From a virus, in the IMG/VR virus record IMGVR_UViG_3300042563_002531, positions 1 to 33,750 of that record: a stretch of DNA of 33,750 bases; one strand, written 5' to 3'. The position numbers and the translations under genes were made by a program. Shown here one piece after another: positions 7,907-15,018 of this stretch (the first letter of the stretch is position 1; each line of letters opens with the position of its first letter). The notes beneath the pieces were generated by a model, which was not told where the DNA came from, did no database searches, and saw nothing but the letters and a program-made list of their open reading frames with translations.

Positions 7907-8178
7907 TACTTGACGATGGTTTCATACAGTTGTTCAAACTGCTCATGTGTTGCGACTTCTTCATCATAGTTCTGTTTGTGATAAACTTTGACCATACGAT
8001 TGATGATGCGCTTAGGCAACTTCAAGTCTTCACACACTTTAGAAACAGCTTCTTTGATGAAGTCTTTTTCTCCGCCGATGCGAATCATGGAGTTGGAACA
8101 CTCCTGAATTGCATCTAGCAATTTCTTGCGATCAGCTTCACTGGAAATTTGATTGATTGAAAATTGTTGTACAGCCAT
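7906..8178 (-). CDS. dsbA: DsbA-like double-stranded DNA-binding protein
   Basis: 90 aa from the ATG at 8178 (MAVQQFSINQ), preceded by AAGGAG at ideal distance. A longer frame back to 8337 is possible, but would overlap the ATPase gene and lacks a ribosome binding site. The C-terminal half (KRIINRMVKVYHKQNYDEEV, then QFEQLYETIVK) matches T4 DsbA (about 89 aa), which binds late promoter regions. Gene order gp59-gp33-dsbA is as in T4. Confidence 0.85.
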   Translation of the reverse strand: MAVQQFSINQISSEADRKKLLDAIQECSNSMIRIGGEKDFIKEAVSKVCEDLKLPKRIINRMVKVYHKQNYDEEVATHEQFEQLYETIVK

Positions 8179-8188
8179 AATATACTCC

Positions 8189-9340
8189 TTAGATAAAACC
8201 CATTTTGCTACCAACCTTACGATTGGTATTGTTCTCAAGTTGCTTGTTGAAGATTTCTGCGATACTGTAAGTGCCACTTGCTTTCTTGTCGTATGTTGTG
8301 CCGAGTTTATCCGCAAGTTTTGATGCTTGCTCAACATTCAGTGGCGCAAAATTCAAAATGTCAAAACAACGACCTGGGCGAACCAGTGCAGGATCAACAT
8401 CGCGAATAGACGGCAAGTTTGTTGAGAAAATCAACTTCTTACCCTTTGTTGTCACAAGACCATCACCAACGTTCAGGAAGCGGTGCATCATGGTGTTACC
8501 ATCGCTACGCGCTTTCAAAAAGTTGTCAGAGTCTTCCAACACCATGACACCAGTTTCATCCTCAATGAATCTAGCGAACAGATAATCTTTTTCAAGAATA
8601 GCCGCATCATATGTCACGATTGCGGATGAATTGCTGTGTGCAAGCAGTCCACGAATGAATGTTGTCTTACCTGTACCTGGTGGTCCAATCAACAACAAAA
8701 TGTTTGCTTGTGATGCTAAGAAACGATCATAGTATGCCGCAAGTGTTTCTTCACCCAAGAATGGATACATTTCTTGCACAGGTAAACGCTCGGTGTTCAA
8801 TGGAACGTTTACTGAATTACCATCACTTGAATATACCCACTCAATGTATGATGTAACGATTTCAAAGTTTTGCTTCAAGAGAGTTTCAATCTCTTTATTG
8901 AAATCTGCATCACCATACATACGGGCCGTGATGGAATTTGCGCTTACATCATATCTAATGAAATTTTCATCATCGGTTATGATTAAACCATTAGTCTCAG
9001 ACAACTCAATGATGTGATCGCCGTCAAACTCAGATTCAATAAACTCCGTCCACTTGCTACGATTGCCGTGCAATTTCAAGTCGCGGTTGAATGTTGACTT
9101 GTTCTTTTCACCACGCGCAACCAGAAGTTGTGAGTATAGGTAATCGCCATAGTCGCTGGCTCCGATAAAGATTTTTTCGCTGCTCATAATATTTGAAGGT
9201 GTTTCCAGTGAATCCCAAGTCCAGCCATTGAAATGGCGCTTTTTTCTAATTCGCCGCGCTTTTGGGCGATATGTTATAGGTGGTCTTTGACCACCATCAT
9301 TTCGCAATTCATTGATTAGTTGTTGTACACTTTTGCTCAT
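8189..9340 (-). CDS. AAA+ ATPase
   Basis: 383 aa. Walker A GPPGTGKT is at residues 219-226, Walker B-like GVMVLEDSDNF near 265-275, sensor-1 region LIFSTNLPSI, and RPGRCFDI as the second region/arginine segment. This is the layout of the Bcs1/FtsH-like or proteasomal AAA group. The N-terminal ~200 residues are family-specific and basic at the start (RPKARRIRKKRHF). Similar ATPases occur in large T4-like phages and no substrate is known to me. It sits upstream of dsbA and downstream of a small membrane protein gene, overlapping the latter by 4 bases. Confidence 0.8.
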   Translation of the reverse strand: MSKSVQQLINELRNDGGQRPPITYRPKARRIRKKRHFNGWTWDSLETPSNIMSSEKIFIGASDYGDYLYSQLLVARGEKNKSTFNRDLKLHGNRSKWTEFIESEFDGDHIIELSETNGLIITDDENFIRYDVSANSITARMYGDADFNKEIETLLKQNFEIVTSYIEWVYSSDGNSVNVPLNTERLPVQEMYPFLGEETLAAYYDRFLASQANILLLIGPPGTGKTTFIRGLLAHSNSSAIVTYDAAILEKDYLFARFIEDETGVMVLEDSDNFLKARSDGNTMMHRFLNVGDGLVTTKGKKLIFSTNLPSIRDVDPALVRPGRCFDILNFAPLNVEQASKLADKLGTTYDKKASGTYSIAEIFNKQLENNTNRKVGSKMGFI

Positions 9341-9567
9341 TTTCTAACTGCGGCATACGTGATGCAAATTGCACCAGGATGAGTTTCATAAGAGCACTTC
9401 ACTGCAAGTGGATCCATTCCTTTTGTAATTGCAGCTTCAATGTTCTTGGCCATGTTGTTGCGATCATTCATATTATACACTGTGATACCTGCAATGAATG
9501 CAACACAAACAATTGCGATACAAACAACCACAGTAATAAAATCAAAATTTTTAGTTGACTCGCTCAT
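9337..9567 (-). CDS. Small single-pass membrane protein
   Basis: 76 aa. Residues ~11-31 (ITVVVCIAIVCVAFIAGITV) form one clear transmembrane helix. The rest (MAKNIEAAITKGMDPLAVKC, then SYETHPGAICITYA) contains two Cys that could pair outside. It overlaps the lysin gene upstream and the ATPase downstream by 4 bases each. The position next to a lysin suggests a lysis or envelope role, but nothing else supports that. Confidence 0.7.
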   Translation of the reverse strand: MSESTKNFDFITVVVCIAIVCVAFIAGITVYNMNDRNNMAKNIEAAITKGMDPLAVKCSYETHPGAICITYAAVRK

Positions 9568-10121
9568 ATAAACTCCTTATTTCTGTCAATATTATCTCGC
9601 TTGCTTCGGTAGAAGATGTGACGACCAATTTTGTCAATCTTCTCCAATTTCCAGCCAGGGCTTACATAGTCTGCATGGTAGTATGTTGCACCAGATGTAA
9701 CATCTTCCATACGCTCAAAGTTGATGATAACATGCATCGCCAACTCTCTAATCTCATTATACAACGGAGTAGACTTGATTGTCAACCGTCTGTCGGTAAA
9801 CTTGGAGTCACAATACCATGAGAATTGGCATGTGCCGCCAGTCTTTTGGAATACAACACCACAAATATCATTTGCATAATTACCAGATTGTACTCTGTTG
9901 ATTGTTACGAATGCCACAGCTTTTTTGCCATCATGTGGCTCATGTGCTGCCTCAAAATAAATATTTTCCGCTAAACAAGTGACTTGTCTCTGAACATCTT
10001 TTGTTAGAGAATCATAACTTGGTTTGAATGGCAGGATGCCATGAAGATCAATATTAATCAGACTGAAAAATACGATCATTGCGGAAAGTGTAATGCTAAA
10101 AAGTATTGGTTTACTTCGCAT
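9564..10121 (-). CDS. SleB-type cell wall hydrolase, possible signal-anchored endolysin
   Basis: 185 aa. The N-terminus (MRSKPILFSITLSAMIVFFS) is a basic start followed by a hydrophobic segment to about residue 25, without an obvious cleavage site, so it may act as a signal anchor. The rest is the hydrolase_2 (SleB) fold: CLAENIYFEAAHEPHDGKKA, VAFVTINRV, then CGVVFQKTGGTCQFSW, and GATYYHADYVSPGW. The Glu in YFEAA is the probable catalytic acid. SleB enzymes cut the glycan strand of peptidoglycan. A membrane-held endolysin released at lysis is inferred. Confidence 0.82.
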   Translation of the reverse strand: MRSKPILFSITLSAMIVFFSLINIDLHGILPFKPSYDSLTKDVQRQVTCLAENIYFEAAHEPHDGKKAVAFVTINRVQSGNYANDICGVVFQKTGGTCQFSWYCDSKFTDRRLTIKSTPLYNEIRELAMHVIINFERMEDVTSGATYYHADYVSPGWKLEKIDKIGRHIFYRSKRDNIDRNKEFI

Positions 10122-10140
10122 ATTTTCCTTTCTTGATGGT

Positions 10141-10175
10141 GGTAGGTTATTCTGTTACGAGGAAACCTACCGAAA
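10141..10175 (-). repeat. Second copy of the tmRNA pseudoknot sequence
   Basis: This is a near-identical copy of the 3' pseudoknot segment of the tmRNA at 10445-10481. Both contain TTTCGGTAGGTT and GTAACAGAATAACCTA on the minus strand, and differ at one internal base and at the ends. The outer pairing GGTAGGTT/AACCTACC is perfect here (8 bp) and has one G-U in the other copy. The short stem is weaker (AGG/CCT). It lies between the 73-aa gene and the lysin ATG. Confidence 0.8.
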
Positions 10176-10187
10176 CCTTCTTAATGA

Positions 10188-10409
10188 TTATTCGTTAGAA
10201 ACGAAAGCATTAAGTAATTTTGCTTTCGCAATGATATCTTGTTCTGTTGGATATGCTCCCAATTCAGGTACTGGAAGAGACTTATTAACTTCAGAATTAC
10301 GATGCCATTGTTCCATTAACATATCTTTTTTAGTAAAGAAGTCTTGCATTGCCAAGTCCTTTGCCATTTCTAAAAGATTCATACGGATTTCAAAAGGTGT
10401 TTTACTCAT
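10188..10409 (-). CDS. Small conserved phage protein, function unknown
   Basis: 73 aa: MSKTPFEIRMNLLEMAKDLA, helical, then LPVPELGAYPTEQDIIAKAK. AAGGAG precedes the ATG by 6 bases. Small proteins with an FEIRxNLLxMAKD start recur in T4-like phages, but I know no function. The gene sits between the two copies of the tmRNA pseudoknot, directly downstream of the tmRNA. Confidence 0.75.
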   Translation of the reverse strand: MSKTPFEIRMNLLEMAKDLAMQDFFTKKDMLMEQWHRNSEVNKSLPVPELGAYPTEQDIIAKAKLLNAFVSNE

Positions 10410-10439
10410 AGATTTCTCCTTGTGTGTGAGTGTGTTAAA

Positions 10440-10720
10440 ATTGATAGGTTATTCTGTTACGAGGGAACCTACCGAAACCCTAGATGGCTATCAAGCAGCC
10501 ATCAAAAAGCGACTTTCGTTTGCTTTTACTTTGATTTAGTTTTTACACCTACTCTGGTGAGTTGTCCACTTCTGTACTCTTGACCCAATCGATCCTGTGT
10601 CAGGCCCATCAAAAGCATACCTGCCGTTATATAGGCCGTATGTACTGATATGCTTTTGGTGGACCTGGCGGGCACTGCCCCCGCGTCTTGAATCCGTTTC
10701 TAGTTGCTTCATACAACCAT
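10440..10720 (-). ncRNA. ssrA: Circularly permuted (two-piece) tmRNA
   Basis: Read 5' to 3' on the minus strand: T-arm GCGGG-GGCAGTG-CCCGC (10684-10668), acceptor 3' strand CAGGTCC (10667-10661), A73 and CCA (10660-10657), a 49-base linker with a 9-bp hairpin, then acceptor 5' strand GGGCCTG (10607-10601). The acceptor pairs over 7 bp with G3-U70, the alanine identity pair. The D-region CAGGATCGATTGGGTC follows, with TTGGGTC able to pair with GATTCAA before the T-arm (helix 2). Next come an H-type pseudoknot (ACTC/GAGT with ACC/GGT), the tag reading frame, a 7-bp hairpin holding the tag stop, and a second pseudoknot (AGGG/CCCT, TAGGTT/AACCTA). The 3' half precedes the 5' half, as in two-piece tmRNAs. 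Exact mature ends are not visible. Confidence 0.93.
10491..10523 (-). other. tmRNA proteolysis tag reading frame
   Basis: After the resume Ala codon GCA the frame reads AAC GAA AGT CGC TTT TTG ATG GCT GCT TGA, giving the tag ANESRFLMAA. Ten residues, AN start, and hydrophobic-AA end are the hallmarks of SsrA degrons recognised by ClpXP. The codons after the tag centre and the stop form the hairpin GATGGCT-GCTTGAT-AGCCATC, as in other tmRNAs. Confidence 0.9.
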
Positions 10721-10727
10721 AGCATGT

Positions 10728-10756
10728 AGTATAACACTACAATTACGAAATGTCAA
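10728..10756 (-). promoter_or_regulatory. Sigma70 promoter of the tmRNA
   Basis: TTGACA (10751-10756), 17-base spacer, TATACT (10728-10733) on the minus strand. The start is expected near 10721, about 35 bases before the T-arm. This host-type promoter suggests expression from early in infection. Confidence 0.85.
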
Positions 10757-11427
10757 CCAGCTTTTCGGTAATGCTTGTCAACATATTTTTGAAGTTCAGT
10801 ATGGTATTTATCTGCACTTTCAATGAAGATTTGACCAGGACCTTCTTCGGTACCAATCAAAACGACAATCTGATCCAATGGCATGCCAGTCAACTCAGTG
10901 AACATTCTCGCGTATGCGGTACACTGCATGAAATAATTACCAATGTTGTTCTTATCTTTCTGTTTGGTTGACGATTTGAAATCAATGATGGATAACACTC
11001 CATCCCACTCAGCGATACAGTCAACACGACCAGCGAGTTTCAGATTGTCCGAGTAAAGAGCTTGCTCCAGCGCATAGATTTTGCCCATTCTGGTATCAAT
11101 GTGTGGCTTTATCTTATAAAACAACTCTTTTGTCGTTGGAAGCATACTAGCAAGTTTTATGCTAGACATTTCATTCAACAAATATTTTTCACACACGGTA
11201 TGCAGTTTTGTACCACGACTTGATGCGAGGCGAGAAACGCGATTAGCTTCCTCCGCACCAACACGTTCTCTCCACTCAAAAAATGCTTTCTTATTGTAGT
11301 CGGAGAGAACAGTTGTCACGGATGCATACTTGAATCCAGAAGGTGTGACGTAAACCCTACCTGAGTCGGTAGTCACAGCAGTCATATCAAAATCCAACTC
11401 AGGTAGTTTTACGAATTCAAACATCAA
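10753..11427 (-). CDS. PD-(D/E)XK nuclease of the RecB/Cas4/MGME1 type
   Basis: 224 aa. The N-terminal part SGFKYASVTTVLSDYNKKAF is the SVTTVL start seen in phage RecB-like nucleases. ASSRGTKLHTVCEKYL supplies the helical His segment; AGRVDCIAEWDGVLSIIDFKSS holds the Asp and D-x-K catalytic residues; and YFMQCTAYARMF is motif IV (Q-x-x-x-Y). Such single-strand exonucleases act in replication and repair. The ATG at 11427 or 11424 overlaps the PhoH stop by 4 bases. The 3' end overlaps the -35 box of the tmRNA promoter. Confidence 0.85.
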   Translation of the reverse strand: MMFEFVKLPELDFDMTAVTTDSGRVYVTPSGFKYASVTTVLSDYNKKAFFEWRERVGAEEANRVSRLASSRGTKLHTVCEKYLLNEMSSIKLASMLPTTKELFYKIKPHIDTRMGKIYALEQALYSDNLKLAGRVDCIAEWDGVLSIIDFKSSTKQKDKNNIGNYFMQCTAYARMFTELTGMPLDQIVVLIGTEEGPGQIFIESADKYHTELQKYVDKHYRKAG

Positions 11428-12173
11428 TCAATACCATCTTCATAATCAAGTTTAGCGAGAATATAATCTTTCACAAGAGAACTTCTAACAATGTCCTCAG
11501 GTGTAAATTCTATCTTAGTGAATGCTGACATACGTACAGCAATGTCAAAAAATTTCAAGATACCACTCATGTCATTTTTCTTTTTGTTCAGGTCAGTTTG
11601 GCGATAGTCACCACACCAAATAATCTTTGAGCGATAACCAACACGGGTCATAACAGTGTCAATTTCTTCAAATGTCAAGTTTTGCATTTCGTCCACGATG
11701 ATGATTGCATCATCAAAACTCATACCGCGAATAAATGACGTTGAAATGAAATCAATGTATCCTTGTTCCTCAAGGCGTTGATAAGCGTCTTTTCTTCCGA
11801 ACAGTGTATCACAAATTTGTACATACGGTTGCTGATAGATTTCCATCTTTTCCGTAACGTCACCTGGCAAGTGACCTATCTCACGACCTTGTACAGCGGA
11901 ACGCACAATGATGATTTTCTTGAATGGATTACTCTTATCCAAGACCTCTTCAAGTGCTTTATATACTGCGCAAAATGTTTTTCCAGTTCCTGCAACACCA
12001 TGCAGGGCCACAAAGTAGTCACCTCTTTTATAGGCATCAAAAAATAATTTTTGATTATCTGTTAATGGATCAAATGTTTTTAGATCATCAATTCTCACCT
12101 TGAGTGAATTTGTTGTGCGTGGCACAGTTTCTTCAAGGTTGATTTTGGTGTTTGCTGGTTTCTTGCTTGCCAT
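11424..12173 (-). CDS. phoH: PhoH-like ATPase
   Basis: 249 aa. LTDNQKLFFDAYKRGDYFVA leads to Walker A GVAGTGKT (59-66). IIIVRSAVQGREIGHLPGDV, DAIIIVDEMQNLTFEEIDTV (Walker B DE) and SKIIWCGDYRQTDL follow. These are the standard motifs of PhoH, a superfamily 1-like RNA/DNA ATPase common in marine and freshwater phages. Its role is unsettled; RNA metabolism or phosphate stress has been proposed. It lies in an operon with the RecB-like nuclease downstream. Confidence 0.92.
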   Translation of the reverse strand: MASKKPANTKINLEETVPRTTNSLKVRIDDLKTFDPLTDNQKLFFDAYKRGDYFVALHGVAGTGKTFCAVYKALEEVLDKSNPFKKIIIVRSAVQGREIGHLPGDVTEKMEIYQQPYVQICDTLFGRKDAYQRLEEQGYIDFISTSFIRGMSFDDAIIIVDEMQNLTFEEIDTVMTRVGYRSKIIWCGDYRQTDLNKKKNDMSGILKFFDIAVRMSAFTKIEFTPEDIVRSSLVKDYILAKLDYEDGID

Positions 12174-12181
12174 TGATACCC

Positions 12182-12499
12182 TTATTGTTTTACGCCAGTC
12201 ACTTTCTCCACATGCTTCTTTACAACCTGATCGCTTCTGGCTTGTTTTATGGATTTTTTTCCGTATCTGTCCGCCACCGAACTTGCTGGATGTGCTTCGG
12301 CAACTTTAGATAGGACTTCTTTGAAACCGTCTGGTACACGGTTCTGGGTGGAGGTTGATACGCCCGACACGATTGCGGGTGCGGTCAACACAGGTTGAAT
12401 CTTGGGATTGGCTTTCAGAAATTCTTCACGTTCAGATATTCTCATGAACTTTTCAAATTCTTCACCACTGTCAGTGTCTAAGAAATTATATGTAGGCAT
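12182..12499 (-). CDS. FmdB-like small protein without zinc cysteines
   Basis: 105 aa. The start MPTYNFLDTDSGEEFEKFMR matches the FmdB regulatory family (MPTYxYxCxxCGxxFE), but the two CxxC knuckles are absent. The rest is charged and helical (GFKEVLSKVAEAHP; ARSDQVVKKHVEKVTG). Cys-less versions are found in T4-like phages. Function unknown. It lies 8 bases upstream of PhoH. Confidence 0.65.
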   Translation of the reverse strand: MPTYNFLDTDSGEEFEKFMRISEREEFLKANPKIQPVLTAPAIVSGVSTSTQNRVPDGFKEVLSKVAEAHPASSVADRYGKKSIKQARSDQVVKKHVEKVTGVKQ

Positions 12500-12508
12500 C
12501 TTATATGT

Positions 12509-13045
12509 TTATATAGTCAAATACCACTCTGGGACCGGACGCTTTTTCCAGTTAGCCAGATGTGGCTTATTCTGTATGTAGTATCGGCGATAAGATGCAA
12601 TAGAATCTCCAGGCACTTTTACATCATCAGGCATTGCTGGTGTTGGCTCAGTGAATGGTTTCTGAGGAATGTTTTTGGGCAGTTTAGCTAGATGCATTTC
12701 CAGGCGAGAAGTTGCATGTGTTTTGCCATACCGATGTGTGTATTCAGTCATCAATGCTTGAAACAAACCGAATAACCAATCATAATTTTTGTCAGATTGT
12801 CTTACCCATACCGATGAGGGATGATTGATATGAGTGGCAGAATATAGGATAGAATCATCGCTGGGTAAAACATATCGAGTTTGTTTTCTACCCGCCTTAG
12901 ACTTACCAATAACAATATCACCATCAAGGACACGGTGGGCAGTAGAAAGTAGTTGAGCATATTCAAGGATCATTTTTACGGTGTGTTTGTCATTGTGCAT
13001 TTCCGCACATTTGACCACATCGTGGTGAAGGTAAAAAATATTCAT
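12509..13045 (-). CDS. Conserved phage protein, function unknown
   Basis: 178 aa. MNIFYLHHDVVKCAEMHNDK, then HTVKMILEYAQLLSTAHRVL, is a strongly conserved start in many large phages. HPSSVWVRQSDKNYDWLFGL and the C-terminal SIASYRRYYIQNKPHLANWK also look conserved and basic. His- and Asp-rich segments suggest an enzyme, but I do not recognise a catalytic motif. It ends 9 bases before the FmdB-like gene. Confidence 0.7.
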   Translation of the reverse strand: MNIFYLHHDVVKCAEMHNDKHTVKMILEYAQLLSTAHRVLDGDIVIGKSKAGRKQTRYVLPSDDSILYSATHINHPSSVWVRQSDKNYDWLFGLFQALMTEYTHRYGKTHATSRLEMHLAKLPKNIPQKPFTEPTPAMPDDVKVPGDSIASYRRYYIQNKPHLANWKKRPVPEWYLTI

Positions 13046-13047
13046 TG

Positions 13048-13383
13048 TTACACGGTTTCAGATTCAACAGAATAATCCTCTACAGTTGCGGGTTCAGCAT
13101 CCAAATCTTTCAGGGATGTAATTTGATCCGGTGTAATGCCACGATCCGTCCAGTATTGCATGACCTCAGCAGGATTCACCAACTGATAGGATACAACCTT
13201 GCGACCATCTTTTTTGACGCGGATGATAGCTTTGCTTTGAATTTTAATTTCAAGAACATAAGATGAAATTTTATAGGACAAATTTCCTAACGTTGAATTA
13301 AAATAGTCTTTGGTGATAGGTTCACCAGACATTAGAGTAACAAAAATCTTTTCCCATGCACTCAGGCGGATACGTTTAGTCAT
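13048..13383 (-). CDS. Probable winged-helix DNA-binding protein
   Basis: 111 aa. RLSAWEKIFVTLMSGEPITK, then SYVLEIKIQSKAIIRVKKDG, and RKVVSYQLVNPAEV, read as helix-turn-helix followed by a beta-wing (IIRVKKDGRKVVSYQL). The acidic C-terminus is short. Its promoter contains a perfect inverted repeat overlapping the -35 box, which fits autorepression. The DNA-binding role is inferred from the predicted fold and the promoter, not from a known homologue. Confidence 0.55.
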   Translation of the reverse strand: MTKRIRLSAWEKIFVTLMSGEPITKDYFNSTLGNLSYKISSYVLEIKIQSKAIIRVKKDGRKVVSYQLVNPAEVMQYWTDRGITPDQITSLKDLDAEPATVEDYSVESETV

Positions 13384-13410
13384 AAAACACTTTCATAATA
13401 AGATGGAACA

Positions 13411-13439
13411 AGTATAACACAAGTCGGTAGACTTGTCAA
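13411..13439 (-). promoter_or_regulatory. Sigma70 promoter with palindromic operator
   Basis: TTGACA (13434-13439), 17 bases, TATACT (13411-13416) on the minus strand. The spacer and the edge of the -35 box contain a perfect inverted repeat, ACAAGTC-GGTA-GACTTGT (13419-13436). A repressor bound there would block RNA polymerase. The first gene downstream is the winged-helix candidate. Confidence 0.75.
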
Positions 13440-13444
13440 GGTAA

Positions 13445-14194
13445 TCATGCAGCTTGCAACATGATGGTAGGATACTTAACGAAACCGCTGGTATCCTTTT
13501 TTGCTTTACCTTTAGCGTAGAGTCCAACAACAACACCACGTGGATCAAGGAAACGCAAATCTGATTCATCGCCATTGAACACTGGGCGGCCCAAGTATTG
13601 TTCAGGCATTGGCAAGGTTTTCTTTATACCGAAAACAACAGCAACATTCAAGCCTTCAGCCATTGCACGAATAACGTCCATATCGTTACCGTCAGCGGCG
13701 GAGAATGTCAATTGGTAGTTGGTAATATCTTTGACTTTACGACCCAAGATTTTCGTATAGTCGTAAAATTGGACTTCAGGAAAGGCGGCAAAAACGTTAC
13801 GGAACAATTGACCGTTACGAACAACCTCATACTTTTCAAACGACAAGTCGGAAGTACCATTCAAGCGAAACACAGGTGTCAAGCCCAGTCGGGCACTTTG
13901 CTTGATAGCCAATTCCATATCTTTGACCAGAAGTGTCATAAACTCGGTACGGTTCTCAAAGAACATACGGGTTTTACGTTTCCGAGCCTCTTGGATAACG
14001 TTAGTTGATTCACCACGCTTGAACATACCGCCGTGGCCAGCGAGATTCAAACATGCATCGGTACATCCGGCGGTGCGCTTTGGGCAGGTCTCATAGCCAG
14101 ACACATTAGCTGGAGCCAAGTGTAAGATATAAGTATTAAAACCCTGTGCCATACCTTTGAGTACTTTAGGATTACCAGTGGAGAGCAATTTCAT
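13445..14194 (-). CDS. GP88-type phage protein
   Basis: 249 aa from MKLLSTGNPKVLKG at 14194, which has GAGG 6 bases upstream; an upstream Met at 14212 lacks a site. The sequence fits the gene-product-88 family of mycobacteriophage and other phages: LAPANVSGYETCPKRTAGCT, DACLNLAGHGGMFKRGES, VIQEARKRKTRMFFENRTEF. Cys residues in ETCPKRTAGCTDAC recall a metal or cluster site. No biochemical role is known to me. The gene has its own promoter. Confidence 0.75.
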   Translation of the reverse strand: MKLLSTGNPKVLKGMAQGFNTYILHLAPANVSGYETCPKRTAGCTDACLNLAGHGGMFKRGESTNVIQEARKRKTRMFFENRTEFMTLLVKDMELAIKQSARLGLTPVFRLNGTSDLSFEKYEVVRNGQLFRNVFAAFPEVQFYDYTKILGRKVKDITNYQLTFSAADGNDMDVIRAMAEGLNVAVVFGIKKTLPMPEQYLGRPVFNGDESDLRFLDPRGVVVGLYAKGKAKKDTSGFVKYPTIMLQAA

Positions 14195-14225
14195 AATCAA
14201 CCTCTTTATCAACAGAACAGACTCT

Positions 14226-14253
14226 ATTATACCAGGTTCCCGGAAAAAGTCAA
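14226..14253 (-). promoter_or_regulatory. Sigma70 promoter of the GP88-type gene
   Basis: TTGACT (14248-14253), 16 bases, TATAAT (14226-14231), with an extended -10 TGG before the TATAAT. The sequence CCTGGTATAATAGAG is shared with the promoter at 20021-20048. Confidence 0.8.
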
Positions 14254-14295
14254 CAATTTTTTGACAAGTTGCTAAAATACAACACCCTATGGAAC

Positions 14296-14341
14296 GGCTT
14301 TGGAGAGGGTTTTACGGCTAGGGCATGCTAACCACTCAACT
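14296..14341 (-). other. tRNA-like 5' half next to a stop codon
   Basis: On the minus strand GCGCCGATAGTTGAGTGGTT, then AGCATGCC, has an acceptor-like heptamer, position-8/9 TA, and a D-arm with GG. No T-arm or matching 3' acceptor strand follows; instead CCCTA..TAGGG and a repeated AGCCGT appear. The TAG stop of the 117-aa gene lies inside it. It may be a tRNA remnant or chance. Confidence 0.35.
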
Positions 14342-14693
14342 ATCGGCGCATAAGCGCCTGGTCCTTCGCATCTTGATCTGAAAATATAGGCACAGCATTG
14401 CTTTTATGTAAGGTTCCGATGCCTTTCATAGCAGTACCAGTGTAGACCTTGCCATGGACGGGTTTCGTGCAGGCACCACCAGGAGTAACTAAAGATGGAT
14501 ACTTTGGTGTTACACGTCCAGCTGGTGTTGTCAGAGGCTCAACTGTAGTACTTTTTACTACTTTTGTTGCACCATATTTACGCCCAGATAATCCGGACAT
14601 ATTATTTACGGAATCGAGCCAAGCCTGATATTCTGCTTTTTGTTTTTGAGTTGGATTTTTCTTTTTACTCTTTTGGTGGGTGAATATCATCAT
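14340..14693 (-). CDS. Conserved phage protein, function unknown
   Basis: 117 aa. The Lys-rich start MMIFTHQKSKKKNPTQKQKA is followed by a low-complexity Thr/Pro middle. The end GTAMKGIGTLHKSNAVPIFS, then DQDAKDQALMRR, is a tail I recognise as recurrent in phage proteins of unknown role. It overlaps the previous gene by 4 bases. Confidence 0.7.
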   Translation of the reverse strand: MMIFTHQKSKKKNPTQKQKAEYQAWLDSVNNMSGLSGRKYGATKVVKSTTVEPLTTPAGRVTPKYPSLVTPGGACTKPVHGKVYTGTAMKGIGTLHKSNAVPIFSDQDAKDQALMRR

Positions 14694-14893
14694 ATGATTT
14701 TACCAATAGTTTCATAAATTATTTTGTCCAATTCAGATTGATAATCTTTACCCAATCTGCGCTTTTCATATAATTCAGTGATCAACTGATTGATATCAGA
14801 ATCCGATCTGAATAAATCACGGGCAATTGCTTCCTCGTAAATATCATCATCTGAGAAATCATTTAGTTCAACATCAATTTCAATATATGCCAT
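14690..14893 (-). CDS. Small acidic protein, function unknown
   Basis: 67 aa from the ATG at 14893 (MAYIEIDVELNDFSDDDIYE), with GGAG 7 bases upstream; a TTG two codons earlier is less likely. Very acidic N-terminal third, helical remainder. It is part of a run of small, tightly packed genes from 15828 down to 14340. Confidence 0.7.
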   Translation of the reverse strand: MAYIEIDVELNDFSDDDIYEEAIARDLFRSDSDINQLITELYEKRRLGKDYQSELDKIIYETIGKII

Positions 14894-14895
14894 AA

Positions 14896-15018
14896 TCAAT
14901 CTCCATTATCGTATTCAACTTGCCAGACTTTCCAATCTTTACGACTGATACATTCTATCGGAAGTGAGTTGTCAACACAAAACTTCCACGCATCAAGATA
15001 AAAGAAAAATTCAGCCAT
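14896..15018 (-). CDS. Very small protein (40 aa)
   Basis: MAEFFFYLDAWKFCVDNSLP, then IECISRKDWKVWQVEYDNGD. Its ATG overlaps the stop of the preceding gene (TAATG) and its stop lies 2 bases before the next ATG, which together with dense packing supports translation. Function unknown. Confidence 0.55.
   Translation of the reverse strand: MAEFFFYLDAWKFCVDNSLPIECISRKDWKVWQVEYDNGD

Noticed and set aside
8179-8337. N-terminal extension of DsbA to 8337
   Set aside because: It would overlap the ATPase gene by 149 bases, whereas ATG 8178 has AAGGAG at ideal spacing and gives the T4 DsbA length.
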